This document shows, piece by piece, positions 8,647-16,439 of a DNA stretch of 64,000 bases. The notes under the pieces are model-generated. The model was not told where the DNA came from. It worked only from the letters and a program-made list of their open reading frames with translations, and searched no databases. Source of the stretch: Roseicyclus marinus (GTDB lineage: Bacteria > Pseudomonadota > Alphaproteobacteria > Rhodobacterales > Rhodobacteraceae); the NCBI RefSeq assembly GCF_036322625.1, contig NZ_AP027266.1, positions 1,305,001 to 1,369,000 of the forward strand, written 5' to 3'. Made by a program: the position numbers and the translations under genes. Positions within the stretch are counted from its first letter, which is position 1. Each line of letters opens with the position of its first letter.

Positions 8647-8858
8647 TCAGAAGTTAAGTCGGTTCCGTGTTTGGTCCTTCTCTGACCGGTTGAAGTATTC
8701 CCGTGGCGTAAGCCCATCGAGGCTCGTGTGCGGGCGGTGGTGATTGTCGTCGTCGCGCCATGCCGCAATCAATTGGCGGGCATGGCGCAGCCCGACGAAG
8801 AGGTGCTCGTTCAGGCATTCGTCCAGGAGCCTGCCGTTGATGGGGAAGACGGCCGCCC
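8647..8858 (-). pseudogene. IS3-family transposase OrfB, C-terminal remnant A
   Basis: On the minus strand about 65 residues of an IS3-type DDE transposase remain: NGRLLDECLNEHLFVGLRHA, then AWRDDDNHHRPHTSLDGLTP, ending RNRLNF. They contain the last catalytic Glu and the arginine-rich RPHTSL motif of the rve domain. The upstream catalytic domain is missing. The 5' break lies near 8850-8860, directly against another IS3 remnant in the opposite direction. Confidence 0.8.
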
Positions 8859-8861
8859 GCG

Positions 8862-9116
8862 GGATGAACTCCTGAACGAGACGCGGTTCCCGTCCCTGGG
8901 CCATGCCCGCGCCACGCTCGCGGCCTAGCGCAAGGACAACAACACCGAACGCCCCCATTCCCCCTCGGCTGGCAGACCCCAGCCGAGTTCGCCAAGACCT
9001 ACACCCCGCAACGGGGCCTGACGCTGCGCAACCTGCAAAGCTCCGCGCCAGCCCCCGTTGCCCAACCCGCCCAAGCAGGCAAAACTCAAACCCGGAGCCC
9101 CGCTCACGCTGGATAA
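8862..9116 (+). pseudogene. IS3-family transposase OrfB, C-terminal remnant B
   Basis: On the plus strand the frame begins RDELLNETRFPSLGHARATL, hits an in-frame TAG where AAW is expected, continues RKDNNTERPHSPS, and shifts frame into WQTPAEFAKTYTPQRGLTL before a TAA. It is a different IS3 subgroup from remnant A, decayed by at least one stop and one frameshift. Element sequence may continue to about 9140. Confidence 0.75.
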
Positions 9117-9247
9117 AAGTTGGAGGCAACGTCAGGCCTGGTGCGGATCGGGAAGCGGGCCTAGGTATCCGCGCGCGGCAAACCCGTCTGCGCCTTGGTC
9201 GGCCCTTTGGCGGGTGAGCCTGGTTCCGGGTCGCGCGACGCAGGATC

Positions 9248-9664
9248 TCAACCCTCGCCGCGAAACCGCGCGATCAGTTCGGTGGGAAGCGGCGCCGATT
9301 TCAGGCCGCGCGCGGGATCTCTCACTGTCCAGACCCGGGTCTCGAAACCCTCGACGCAGAGCGTTGTGCCCTTTGTCAGCCTGTGGCGGATGTCGAAGCT
9401 GCGCTCCTTGATCTCGGCCACCTCTGTCGTGATCTCGACATCCTCGCCGTAGCGGCAGGGCACCTTGAAGATCGCGCGTGTGTCGACCAGCGGACAGCCG
9501 GCGGCAGCGAAGCGCGCCAGCATCTCTTGCTTGGGCCAGCCCGCTGCCTCGTAGAGCATCGTCGTACCGTGATCGAACCAGCGAAAGAATTGCGGGTTGA
9601 AGACGATGCCCGCAGGGTCGCAATCGCCCCATTCGATCCGGCGCTTGAGGGTGTTCGACAACAT
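9248..9664 (-). CDS. Acyl-CoA thioesterase, 4-hydroxybenzoyl-CoA thioesterase family
   Basis: Hotdog-fold thioesterase of 138 residues. The motif WGDCDPAGIVFNPQFFRWFD (residues 12-31) carries the Asp (D16) that is catalytic in the 4-hydroxybenzoyl-CoA thioesterase of Pseudomonas CBS3. Family members hydrolyse aromatic or short acyl-CoA esters. The start ATG overlaps the stop of the ligase gene (TGATG) and follows AGGGG, so the two are translationally coupled. It is the last gene of the island's catabolic operon, which suggests that it releases the free acid from an aryl-CoA made by the ligase or prevents CoA trapping. The substrate is inferred. Confidence 0.88.
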   Translation of the reverse strand: MLSNTLKRRIEWGDCDPAGIVFNPQFFRWFDHGTTMLYEAAGWPKQEMLARFAAAGCPLVDTRAIFKVPCRYGEDVEITTEVAEIKERSFDIRHRLTKGTTLCVEGFETRVWTVRDPARGLKSAPLPTELIARFRGEG

Positions 9665-11082
9665 CACTTTCCCCTTTCGTCAAAGACCCGTTTGGCCTTC
9701 ATCTGCGATTTCGGCAGCGAGTTGGGAGCCACCACTTGCACCCCGCATCGGATTTCGCAGCGGCTGCGGATTTCCCTTGCGACAGCCCCCGCCGCCGAGG
9801 CATCGCGGTGTTCGATCGTGACGGTCATCACGTCCAGGCCATCCTCTTGGGTGCGCAGATGGATCTGGAACTCGTCGCCGGTGCCTTGGACGGCGCGCAC
9901 GGCCTCTTCGATCTGGACCGGGAAGAACTTGATGCCGCGCAGGTTGATCAGATCGTCGGCGCGCCCCGTCATGCAACCCAAGGCCTTGGTATGATTGCGC
10001 CCGCAGGCACAGGGTTCCGCGCTCAGGGTGGTGTAATCGCCCACGAGAAAGCGCAGCTGCGCCGAGCTTTCCGAGGTCAGGTTGGTGCAGACCGACAGTC
10101 CCTTTTCGCCCTCGCGCGTCACCGCCAGCGTATCGGCATCGACGGTTTCCCAAAGCTGGATGTCGTCCATCAGGTGGATGAAGTTCCGCTCGCCCGACTG
10201 GTATTCAGGGCAGGAATAGCCGCCGCAATGCGGGCTTGCCTCGGTGCAGCCATAGAATTCGATCGCCGTGGCCGCCCAGAGCGACTGCAGCTTTTCGATC
10301 GTGCCCGCGACGCCCGAGAAGGGCTCACCGCCGGTGACGATCCATCTGATCGAGGAGTCGGCGGGATCGCGCCCCATCTCCTGCATGACGCGCGCGAGGT
10401 AGAAGGCGTAAGACGGCGTACAGACCAGCGTTGTCGGATTGAACCGCTCGATAAGGGCGGCGCGGGCGGGCCCGTCCATGCCGCCACCGGGGATCACCGG
10501 GAGGTTCATCGCCTGCAAGGTGTATTGCACACCCCATGCAAAGACATGAGGCCCGAAACCGACCATGGGGATCGCGCTATCGCCCTTGCGCAGACCACCT
10601 GAATAGAGCGCGCGGGCATTCGCCTGTTCCCAGAACTTGCGGTCGAAGTGGGTGTAGCGAAAGACTCTTGGCACCCCCGTGGATCCCGAGGAAGAAAACA
10701 GCATCCAGCCCCGGTCGGCCCAATCCTCGGGCCCGCAGGTGGTGTAGGTGCCATATGGCGGGTTCTGGATCGCGTCTTCCATCATCTCCTGCTTGGTGAC
10801 GACGGGCCAGTTGGCGATCAGCGTCTCGACCGAGGTGATGTCGCTCGGCGCAACACCCAGCCGATCGAAGCGCCGCCGGTAGAAGGTGCTGTTCTCATAG
10901 AGAAAGGGGGCAACAGCCGCGATCTTTTCATCCTGCACCGCGCGGATTCGGTCGCGCGTCCAAGCATCCTTGGGCGACCAGTAAGCCGCGGTTGCGGGCG
11001 TGTCGCGTTCATCGAGCGTGTCCAAAAGCAGCTGTTTCCAGCGTGTGCGGGTCTCGGCGGCGCGGTTCATCGGATGGGTCAT
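9664..11082 (-). CDS. PaaK-family aryl-CoA ligase (AMP-forming)
   Basis: Adenylate-forming CoA ligase of 472 residues related to phenylacetate-CoA ligase. Visible features are the ATP loop FSSSGSTGVPRVFRYTHFD (129-147), the adenine-binding region FYGCTEASPHCGGYSC, and the C-terminal CACGRNHTKALGCMTGRADD followed by INLRGIKFFPVQIEEA, typical of PaaK-like proteins. It would activate a carboxylic acid, probably aromatic, to its CoA thioester. It lies 53 bases after the demethylase gene and is coupled to the thioesterase. The start MTHPMNRAAE was chosen over an open extension that runs into the upstream gene; MNRAAE four codons later is possible. It does not look like full phenylacetate catabolism, because no paaABCDE genes are near. 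Confidence 0.88.
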   Translation of the reverse strand: MTHPMNRAAETRTRWKQLLLDTLDERDTPATAAYWSPKDAWTRDRIRAVQDEKIAAVAPFLYENSTFYRRRFDRLGVAPSDITSVETLIANWPVVTKQEMMEDAIQNPPYGTYTTCGPEDWADRGWMLFSSSGSTGVPRVFRYTHFDRKFWEQANARALYSGGLRKGDSAIPMVGFGPHVFAWGVQYTLQAMNLPVIPGGGMDGPARAALIERFNPTTLVCTPSYAFYLARVMQEMGRDPADSSIRWIVTGGEPFSGVAGTIEKLQSLWAATAIEFYGCTEASPHCGGYSCPEYQSGERNFIHLMDDIQLWETVDADTLAVTREGEKGLSVCTNLTSESSAQLRFLVGDYTTLSAEPCACGRNHTKALGCMTGRADDLINLRGIKFFPVQIEEAVRAVQGTGDEFQIHLRTQEDGLDVMTVTIEHRDASAAGAVAREIRSRCEIRCGVQVVAPNSLPKSQMKAKRVFDERGK

Positions 11083-11135
11083 GCCTGTTGCTCGCTCAAC
11101 TGGACGGGCTGTGCCTCGCCGCGCCCGCTTTTGTC

Positions 11136-12590
11136 TCAGACATCCTGCAAGGAACCGCGCTTGATGCCGATTTCGCTGCGATAGCTTTGCGCTGCGCGAC
11201 TGATGGGGCTGGGCGCGACGGTGGCGCGGATCTTGACCTGCTTGTGCGGTTCGATGTTGCCGGCGCTGCGCACGCCGCCCCCGTCCTCGCCCCAATGCAG
11301 GATCACTTCGGTGCCCGGTTCGGCGAAACCCGCATCGATCGAGGCCAACGACATCATGGCGCGCTCGTTCTCGGTATAGCCGGGATAGGTGGCAAGCCCG
11401 ATCAGGGTGCCGCGCGCGTCCGTGACCTTGTCGTAATGCATCCGCGCCGTGGCAGCGAGAGGCAAGGTGATGGTCAGCGGCTTGTCCGCTTGCGCGCCGC
11501 CCTCGAACTGCGCCTGCATGACCGACAGCACGTCATCTGCGTTCCAGACGAGCGTCACCTTCTTGCGATGGGGTGCGTCCTTCATCGCCTCAAGCGCGTC
11601 ACGACCGATGAAGTCGTGGTCGAACTTGATGATGTGGCCGTAATTCACGTCATACGGGGTCAGGTAATAGTCCTCGATGTTCTCGGAATAGAAGCTTCCC
11701 CCCAGCGACATCCGCATCGAGGCGTTCTTGGACGACATCCAGTCGCGGTAGCCGCTGGTGCCTTGACCGGTATAGACCGCCGACACGGGCACCGCCCACC
11801 AGCCGCTTTCGATGACGGTGGTGAAATAGGCGATCGAGCCGACCATGCGCAGGCCGTATTTCCGGCCCGCCTTCTGGATCAGGTTCTTGACCTCTCGGTA
11901 TTCCGCCCAAGGCCCGTAGATTTCCAGCCCCGGCATCCCTCCCATCGAATGGCGCATGCCCCGTGCGACGTGCGAGCCCAGCCTGATCTCGGCCGATTTG
12001 AAGAACTTGATCTCGGGAAGGGGCGCGCCATGCAACTCCTCGAGCAACTCCCAGGCTTTGGGTCCTTCGACCTGAAAGCGATAGAATTCGCGCGCCTTGG
12101 CCTTGTTCAGTGTCCACATCGGGTCAGAAGCTACGGTGACATCGAATCCCAGCGCCTCGGCGTTGTATTCGACCCATTCGGTGGTCGCCGGATTGCCGAC
12201 CACCATGTAGTCGTCCTCGCCCTGACGATAGAGGATCGCGTCGCCGATCAGGTAGCCCTCGGGCGAGCAACAGACCAGTTGCTTGGCGGCGCCGATCTCA
12301 AAATTGCGGAAGCTGTTGACCGAGAGGTATTGCGTGAAGGCCAGCGCATCGGGACCGCGCACATGGGTGGAACACATGTGATAGCTCTGGTCATGGACCG
12401 CGATGGTGTTACGCCACGCCCATTGTTCGTCGCGCCACGTGGTGAATTCGGGACGCACGCCATCGCCCGGCATCATCTGGGTGTAGATCGTCAGCGCGTT
12501 CTTGGGCGCATTCCGGAACAGATGGTCGGTGATGTTCGGAATGACCTCGAGCAGGTCATTCATGGTCCTCGGGGCGTCGGTCTGGGTCAT
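11136..12590 (-). CDS. LigM/DesA-like tetrahydrofolate-dependent aryl O-demethylase (GcvT fold)
   Basis: 484 residues, close to LigM (about 470) of Sphingobium SYK-6 and longer than glycine-cleavage GcvT or DmdA (about 365). LigM and DesA move the methyl group of vanillate, 3-O-methylgallate or syringate to tetrahydrofolate. Family-like features include WRDEQWAWRNTIAVHDQSYH near 53-72, RGPDALAFTQYL, VEGPKAWELLEELHG, ESGWWAVPVSAVYTGQGTSG near the middle, then YGHIIKFDHDFIGRDALE and KVTLVWNADDV. The start is preceded by GGAGA. It begins its own operon with the ligase and thioesterase, after a promoter covered by two palindromes. The exact substrate is unknown; another GcvT-fold demethylase role (as DmdA) is possible but less likely given the length and neighbours. 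Confidence 0.82.
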   Translation of the reverse strand: MTQTDAPRTMNDLLEVIPNITDHLFRNAPKNALTIYTQMMPGDGVRPEFTTWRDEQWAWRNTIAVHDQSYHMCSTHVRGPDALAFTQYLSVNSFRNFEIGAAKQLVCCSPEGYLIGDAILYRQGEDDYMVVGNPATTEWVEYNAEALGFDVTVASDPMWTLNKAKAREFYRFQVEGPKAWELLEELHGAPLPEIKFFKSAEIRLGSHVARGMRHSMGGMPGLEIYGPWAEYREVKNLIQKAGRKYGLRMVGSIAYFTTVIESGWWAVPVSAVYTGQGTSGYRDWMSSKNASMRMSLGGSFYSENIEDYYLTPYDVNYGHIIKFDHDFIGRDALEAMKDAPHRKKVTLVWNADDVLSVMQAQFEGGAQADKPLTITLPLAATARMHYDKVTDARGTLIGLATYPGYTENERAMMSLASIDAGFAEPGTEVILHWGEDGGGVRSAGNIEPHKQVKIRATVAPSPISRAAQSYRSEIGIKRGSLQDV

Positions 12591-12624
12591 TTTGGTGCTT
12601 CTCCGCGGAATGGTCAGGTCAACG

Positions 12625-12673
12625 AGTTGATTTATCAACTTACTAGGCATGATGAGTTGCAATGGCAACTCAT
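12625..12673 (-). promoter_or_regulatory. Promoter with two palindromic operators before the demethylase gene
   Basis: The plus strand shows AGTTGAT-TT-ATCAACT (12625-12640) and ATGAGTTGC-AATG-GCAACTCAT (12652-12673), both perfect. On the minus strand a sigma-70-like promoter fits between them: -35 TTGCCA (12668-12663) inside the distal palindrome, 17 bases, -10 TAGTAA (12645-12640) touching the proximal one. Binding would cover both promoter elements, as expected for MarR-type repression. The GTTGC/GCAAC half sites recur before dctP. Confidence 0.65.
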
Positions 12674-12684
12674 GTTTCGGGACA

Positions 12685-13989
12685 TCAGTCGAACATCGAA
12701 TTCGGAAGGAACAGGGCGAGTTGCGGGAACATGACAAGCAGCGCCAAGCAAAAGGCCATGGCAAACCAGAACGGCAGAACGCCACGAAACACCGTCGCCA
12801 TCGGGACCTTTTGCGCAATGGCCTTGACGACGAACACATTGATCCCGACCGGCGGTGTAATCATCCCCATCTCGATGACGATCACCGCAATGACCCCGAA
12901 CCAGATCGGATCGTAGCCCAGCTCCAAGATCACCGGGAAGACGATGGGGATCGTGATCACCAGCATCGACAAGGCATCCATGAACATGCCCAGCACGATA
13001 TAGGCCAGCAAGATGAGGATCAGCGACCCCAGGGCGCCGAGGCCCAGACCCACCAGCCAATCGCCAAGGTTCTGCGGGATCTGCGTCATGGCCAGAAAGG
13101 GGCTGAAGATCGCAGCGCCGATCACGATGAGATAGAGCATCGCACTGGTCTTGACGGTATCGAGAAACACGCCACGCAACCGCGCGGCATTTAGCTTTCG
13201 GCCAATCAACGCGAAGACAAGGATCAGGAACGCGCCCACACCGGAGGCCTCGACCGGGGTAAAGACCCCGGCATAGATGCCACCGATCGAGATCACGACG
13301 ACCGCCAGCAAGGGCAGCGCGCCCGTCAGCGAGGCAAGGCGTTCGGCCATCGAAACGGGTCGACCGGCCGGCGCGCTTTCGGGATCGATACGGGCGATGA
13401 TCATGATCGTCAGCACGAAAAGCGCCGTCAGTAACACCCCCGGCACGATCCCTGCCATGAAAAGGCGGCCCAACGATTCTTCGGTCAGGATGGCATAAAG
13501 GACAAAACCGGTCGAAGGTGGGATGAGATAGCCCAGCGTACCGCCAGCGGCGACCGCACCCGTGGCAAGACGGTTGGAATAGCCAAAGCGCTGCATTTCG
13601 GGAATGGCGACCTTGCCGATGGTCACAGCGGTCGCCACCGACGAACCGCTTACGGCAGAGAACCCGGCACAACCAAGGATCGAGGCCGAGGCAAGCCCGC
13701 CCCGATAGCGCCCGACCCATGAATAGGCCAGATCGTATAGCCCCCGGCTGTAGCCTGCCGCGGTCGCGATGTTGCCCATCAAGACGAAGAGCGGGATCAC
13801 GATCAACGCGTAGGCCGAGACCGAGGAAAAGGTTTCCGTGGTCAGAAGCGCGACCGCCGGGCGTGGCCCGTTCAGCATCCAAGTGCCGAAGAAGCCAGCA
13901 GCCAACATCGCCATGGCGACAGGCACCCTGAGCGCCAGCATCGCGAAAAGGCCCGCGATCGCCAGAAGGCCGATGGCCGAGGCCGTCAT
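12685..13989 (-). CDS. TRAP transporter large permease, DctM family (island)
   Basis: 434 residues, the standard DctM length, with about 12 hydrophobic segments. Recognisable motifs are GSSVATAVTIGKVAIPEM, GGTLGYLIPPSTGFVLYAILTEESLGRLF and, at the C-terminus, EMGMITPPVGINVFVVKAIA. It overlaps the small permease by four bases (ATGA). The end of the gene is followed within 95 bases by the operator region of the demethylase gene. As the import channel of the island's TRAP system it presumably brings in the aromatic substrate of the downstream enzymes. Confidence 0.93.
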   Translation of the reverse strand: MTASAIGLLAIAGLFAMLALRVPVAMAMLAAGFFGTWMLNGPRPAVALLTTETFSSVSAYALIVIPLFVLMGNIATAAGYSRGLYDLAYSWVGRYRGGLASASILGCAGFSAVSGSSVATAVTIGKVAIPEMQRFGYSNRLATGAVAAGGTLGYLIPPSTGFVLYAILTEESLGRLFMAGIVPGVLLTALFVLTIMIIARIDPESAPAGRPVSMAERLASLTGALPLLAVVVISIGGIYAGVFTPVEASGVGAFLILVFALIGRKLNAARLRGVFLDTVKTSAMLYLIVIGAAIFSPFLAMTQIPQNLGDWLVGLGLGALGSLILILLAYIVLGMFMDALSMLVITIPIVFPVILELGYDPIWFGVIAVIVIEMGMITPPVGINVFVVKAIAQKVPMATVFRGVLPFWFAMAFCLALLVMFPQLALFLPNSMFD

Positions 13990-14489
13990 CGGATCGGTCC
14001 GGGCCTGAGGATCATCCGAAGCATTTGCAGCGCCAATATGGCCGCGAAAAGCCCCATGCCGATCAGCACCAAACCGTAGAACGGCCAGATCGGAATGCGC
14101 AACAGGTTGGTCGTGTCCGCATATGCCCAGGCATCGAGCGTGCGATCGAAATAGGATCGCGTGACGAAGAACAGGACCGCCACCCCTACCACGCGATACA
14201 GGATTTCAGTGATCCACCGGCCAAGACGACCGAGGGCACCGTCCAACAGGTCGATCCGCACATGCCCATCCTCGACCGTGCAATAGGGAATGGCCAGCAT
14301 CACGACCGCGACAGAGGCCAGCTCCAGCACCTCGTTCGCGCCCAGGATCGGCGCGTTGAAGGCGTAGCGCATCACGACGCCGGCAAAGACGAAGAGCATC
14401 ATCAAGCCCAGAACCATCGCCGAGCCCATCGCCAGCCAGATGTCGAACCGGCCGCGCGGGAGCGGCCGGTCTTCAAGGTCGGGGGTCAT
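13986..14489 (-). CDS. TRAP transporter small permease, DctQ family (island)
   Basis: 167 residues with four hydrophobic segments near 17-40, 52-72, 93-112 and 133-155. The DctQ signature is present: an Asn/Glu-rich stretch (GANEVLELASVAVVMLAIPY) and EDGHVRIDLLDGAL. The start MTPDLED lies just after the stop of the receptor gene, and the stop overlaps dctM by ATGA. Large upstream extensions in the same frame overlap the receptor gene and were discarded. Confidence 0.9.
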   Translation of the reverse strand: MTPDLEDRPLPRGRFDIWLAMGSAMVLGLMMLFVFAGVVMRYAFNAPILGANEVLELASVAVVMLAIPYCTVEDGHVRIDLLDGALGRLGRWITEILYRVVGVAVLFFVTRSYFDRTLDAWAYADTTNLLRIPIWPFYGLVLIGMGLFAAILALQMLRMILRPGPIR

Positions 14490-14493
14490 CGCG

Positions 14494-15486
14494 TCAGTTC
14501 TGCAGGGCTGACACGAAAGCGCGCGCCGGGTGTCCGGCAGCCTCGGTCGCTGCGACCACCTGTTCGACGACCCCAGCAGAGGCAGCATTGAATTCCGCGG
14601 CCGCCTCGGGCGAGAGTTCGATCCATTCGCGCCCTGTTGTTTCGCGGAACATCTGCTCGCCGCGCGCCACACCGGCAAGTTGCACACCGTTCGCAACGGT
14701 GGCGATCTCGCGCCCGATCCGGTCAAAGGCCGCTCGGTGGTCCGCACTCAGGCCATCATAGGCATCGCGGTTCATGAACAGCGCAAAGGATGAAATCGTG
14801 GTGTTCATGCCCGAAGTGACGTAATTCGCCACCTCGCCCAGGCGGAAGGCATAGGTCGCTGTCGCGTCGATCATGACAGCATCGATGACGCCGGTCTGAA
14901 GCGCGTTATAGGCTTCGGCAGGCGGCATGGAGACCGGAACCGCGCCCCAAGCCTCGACGATGAGGCCGGCATTGGCGGATGGCACGCGGATCTTCATGCC
15001 TTGCACGTCGGCCACGCTGCGCACCGGCCTGTCGCGGGTGTAAAGCACGTTTTCGCCGTTGGTCCAGATCGACAGGAGATGCACGCGGCGATGCTCTTCT
15101 GACAGTAAATTCATGGCGTTCCAGATCTGCTCGGTACCATTTTCCTCGGTGATCATGCCGGGCAATTCGGCCAGCAATGTCAGCGGAAAGCGCGATGCGG
15201 TATAGCCGGGCAGGCTGAAGGCGATCTCGGCCACGCCGTTGAGCGCGCGGTCATATTGTTCGATCGGATTGCCGCCAAGTGCGCCGCCGGGAAAGATCTG
15301 CACGGTCACCGCGCCGCCCGTGGCCTCGGCGATCATGTCGGCCATCACGCCATAAACCTGTGTTTGATAGGGATGCTGGGGTGGCAGAAAATCCGCCAAT
15401 CGCATCTCGGTCTGCGCGAAAGCAGAACTGCCCGATACCGCGACCGCGCCGAGTAAAACGGCGCGGGCAAGTGCTTTGAACATCAT
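14494..15486 (-). CDS. TRAP transporter solute-binding protein, DctP family (island)
   Basis: 330 residues with a Sec signal peptide (hydrophobic 5-20, cleavage SSAFA|Q near 24). The body is DctP-like: FPGGALGGNPIEQYDRALNG, MKIRVPSANAGLIVEAWGAVPV, then MPPAEAYNALQTGVIDAVMI. GGGAGG lies five bases before the first of two adjacent ATGs. It is the first gene of dctPQM, downstream of a palindromic operator and the MarR gene. The ligand is probably the aromatic acid handled by the next operon; this is inference from context. Confidence 0.92.
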   Translation of the reverse strand: MMFKALARAVLLGAVAVSGSSAFAQTEMRLADFLPPQHPYQTQVYGVMADMIAEATGGAVTVQIFPGGALGGNPIEQYDRALNGVAEIAFSLPGYTASRFPLTLLAELPGMITEENGTEQIWNAMNLLSEEHRRVHLLSIWTNGENVLYTRDRPVRSVADVQGMKIRVPSANAGLIVEAWGAVPVSMPPAEAYNALQTGVIDAVMIDATATYAFRLGEVANYVTSGMNTTISSFALFMNRDAYDGLSADHRAAFDRIGREIATVANGVQLAGVARGEQMFRETTGREWIELSPEAAAEFNAASAGVVEQVVAATEAAGHPARAFVSALQN

Positions 15487-15513
15487 CGGAACCTCCCATT
15501 CTCGATGCAGTCA

Positions 15514-15554
15514 CGCTAGCACCAACTGTTGCAATGTCAACTTGACATCGCAAC
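15514..15554 (-). promoter_or_regulatory. Promoter and palindromic operator upstream of dctP (island)
   Basis: GTTGCAATGTCAA (15528-15540) and TTGACATCGCAAC (15542-15554) form a 13-bp inverted repeat with one mismatch around a central C. On the minus strand it contains a consensus -35 TTGACA, with a weaker -10-like TAGCGT 16 bases on. The outer GTTGC/GCAAC half sites match those before the demethylase gene, suggesting that one regulator, most simply the adjacent MarR protein, acts on both. Confidence 0.65.
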
Positions 15555-15608
15555 TTGTGGGATCGGCCACTTCTCGAGCCTATAGTCGGAAAACCGTCTG
15601 CTTTCGGG

Positions 15609-16118
15609 TCAGCGGACGGAGTCGACGTTGCGGACCATGGTGCGAATGGCCCGCAAGAACGCCTCCAGATCCTGCGGTTCGATCCCCTCGACGAGCTTCT
15701 GCTCACGGCCAAGCGCAACCTGCAGGATCGTGTCGTGCAGCGACAGGCCGGCTTCGTTAAGCCACCAGATGCGCTTGCGCTGGTCGGTCACCACTGCGTC
15801 GTAACCAAGCAACCCCTTCGCATCGAGCCGAGACAAGGCCCGGCTGGCGGCACCCTTGTCGATCTTGATGATGTCGCAGATCTGCGAGGCCTGGATGCGT
15901 GGCTCGATGGCCAGCATGGACATCACGCGCCATTCGGCGATGCCGATATCGAAACGTTCAAGATAAACCTTGGACGCCCCCCCCGACAGCGCGTTGTTCA
16001 CGGCCGACAACAGATGGGGCACATAATTTTCCAGATCGACGACCAACCGTCCGTCCCGCTCGCGTGTCGATTGCGAGATCCGGTCCGATGACACAGCTTC
16101 GTCCCCGTGTTCTGTCAT
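15609..16118 (-). CDS. MarR-family transcriptional regulator (island)
   Basis: 169 residues with the winged-helix DNA-binding domain around 60-125: IAEWRVMSMLAIEPRIQASQ, then ICDIIKIDKGAASRALSRLD as the recognition region and DQRKRIWWLNEAG as the wing. MarR proteins usually repress nearby catabolic genes and release DNA on binding an aromatic ligand. In Sphingobium SYK-6 a MarR-type protein (DesR) controls ligM and desA, which fits this context. I chose the ATG at 16118; a GTG five codons upstream has a better ribosome site (AAGAGGT) and may be the true start. It is transcribed toward dctP. Confidence 0.88.
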   Translation of the reverse strand: MTEHGDEAVSSDRISQSTRERDGRLVVDLENYVPHLLSAVNNALSGGASKVYLERFDIGIAEWRVMSMLAIEPRIQASQICDIIKIDKGAASRALSRLDAKGLLGYDAVVTDQRKRIWWLNEAGLSLHDTILQVALGREQKLVEGIEPQDLEAFLRAIRTMVRNVDSVR

Positions 16119-16195
16119 TTTTTCGTTCAGCACCCGCGCGACCTCTTGCAGATGAGCGGTAAATTGCAGACGGACCTCTGCTGCCCCCCGAGGTC

Positions 16196-16439
16196 TTAGG
16201 CCACAAAACGCCGAATGCCAAGAAAGCGCCAAATGGTACTTGCGAGATGGCTCGAGGCGGTCCGCAACATGGGCTTGGCCGCATGTTGGAAAACGCCGAA
16301 CTGCGCCGGGTCCCTCTTCTGCTCCAGACTTCGGTCAAAACGTTCAGAACAGCGCGGAGCCGTGCGAAAGCCGGGCGCCAACCGAGTTTTGCGATCGCCA
16401 AGATCCCTGCAGTGCGAGCGTGGAGCAAATGACGGCGAC
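16196..16439. other. Spacer without recognisable gene
   Basis: This stretch between the MarR gene and the IS66 end holds only short overlapping frames on both strands that I cannot match to a family. It should contain the MarR promoter. Confidence 0.4.

Noticed and set aside
12652-12673. Palindrome as a terminator of dctM
   Set aside because: No T run follows on either strand and it overlaps a good -35 element, so an operator fits better.
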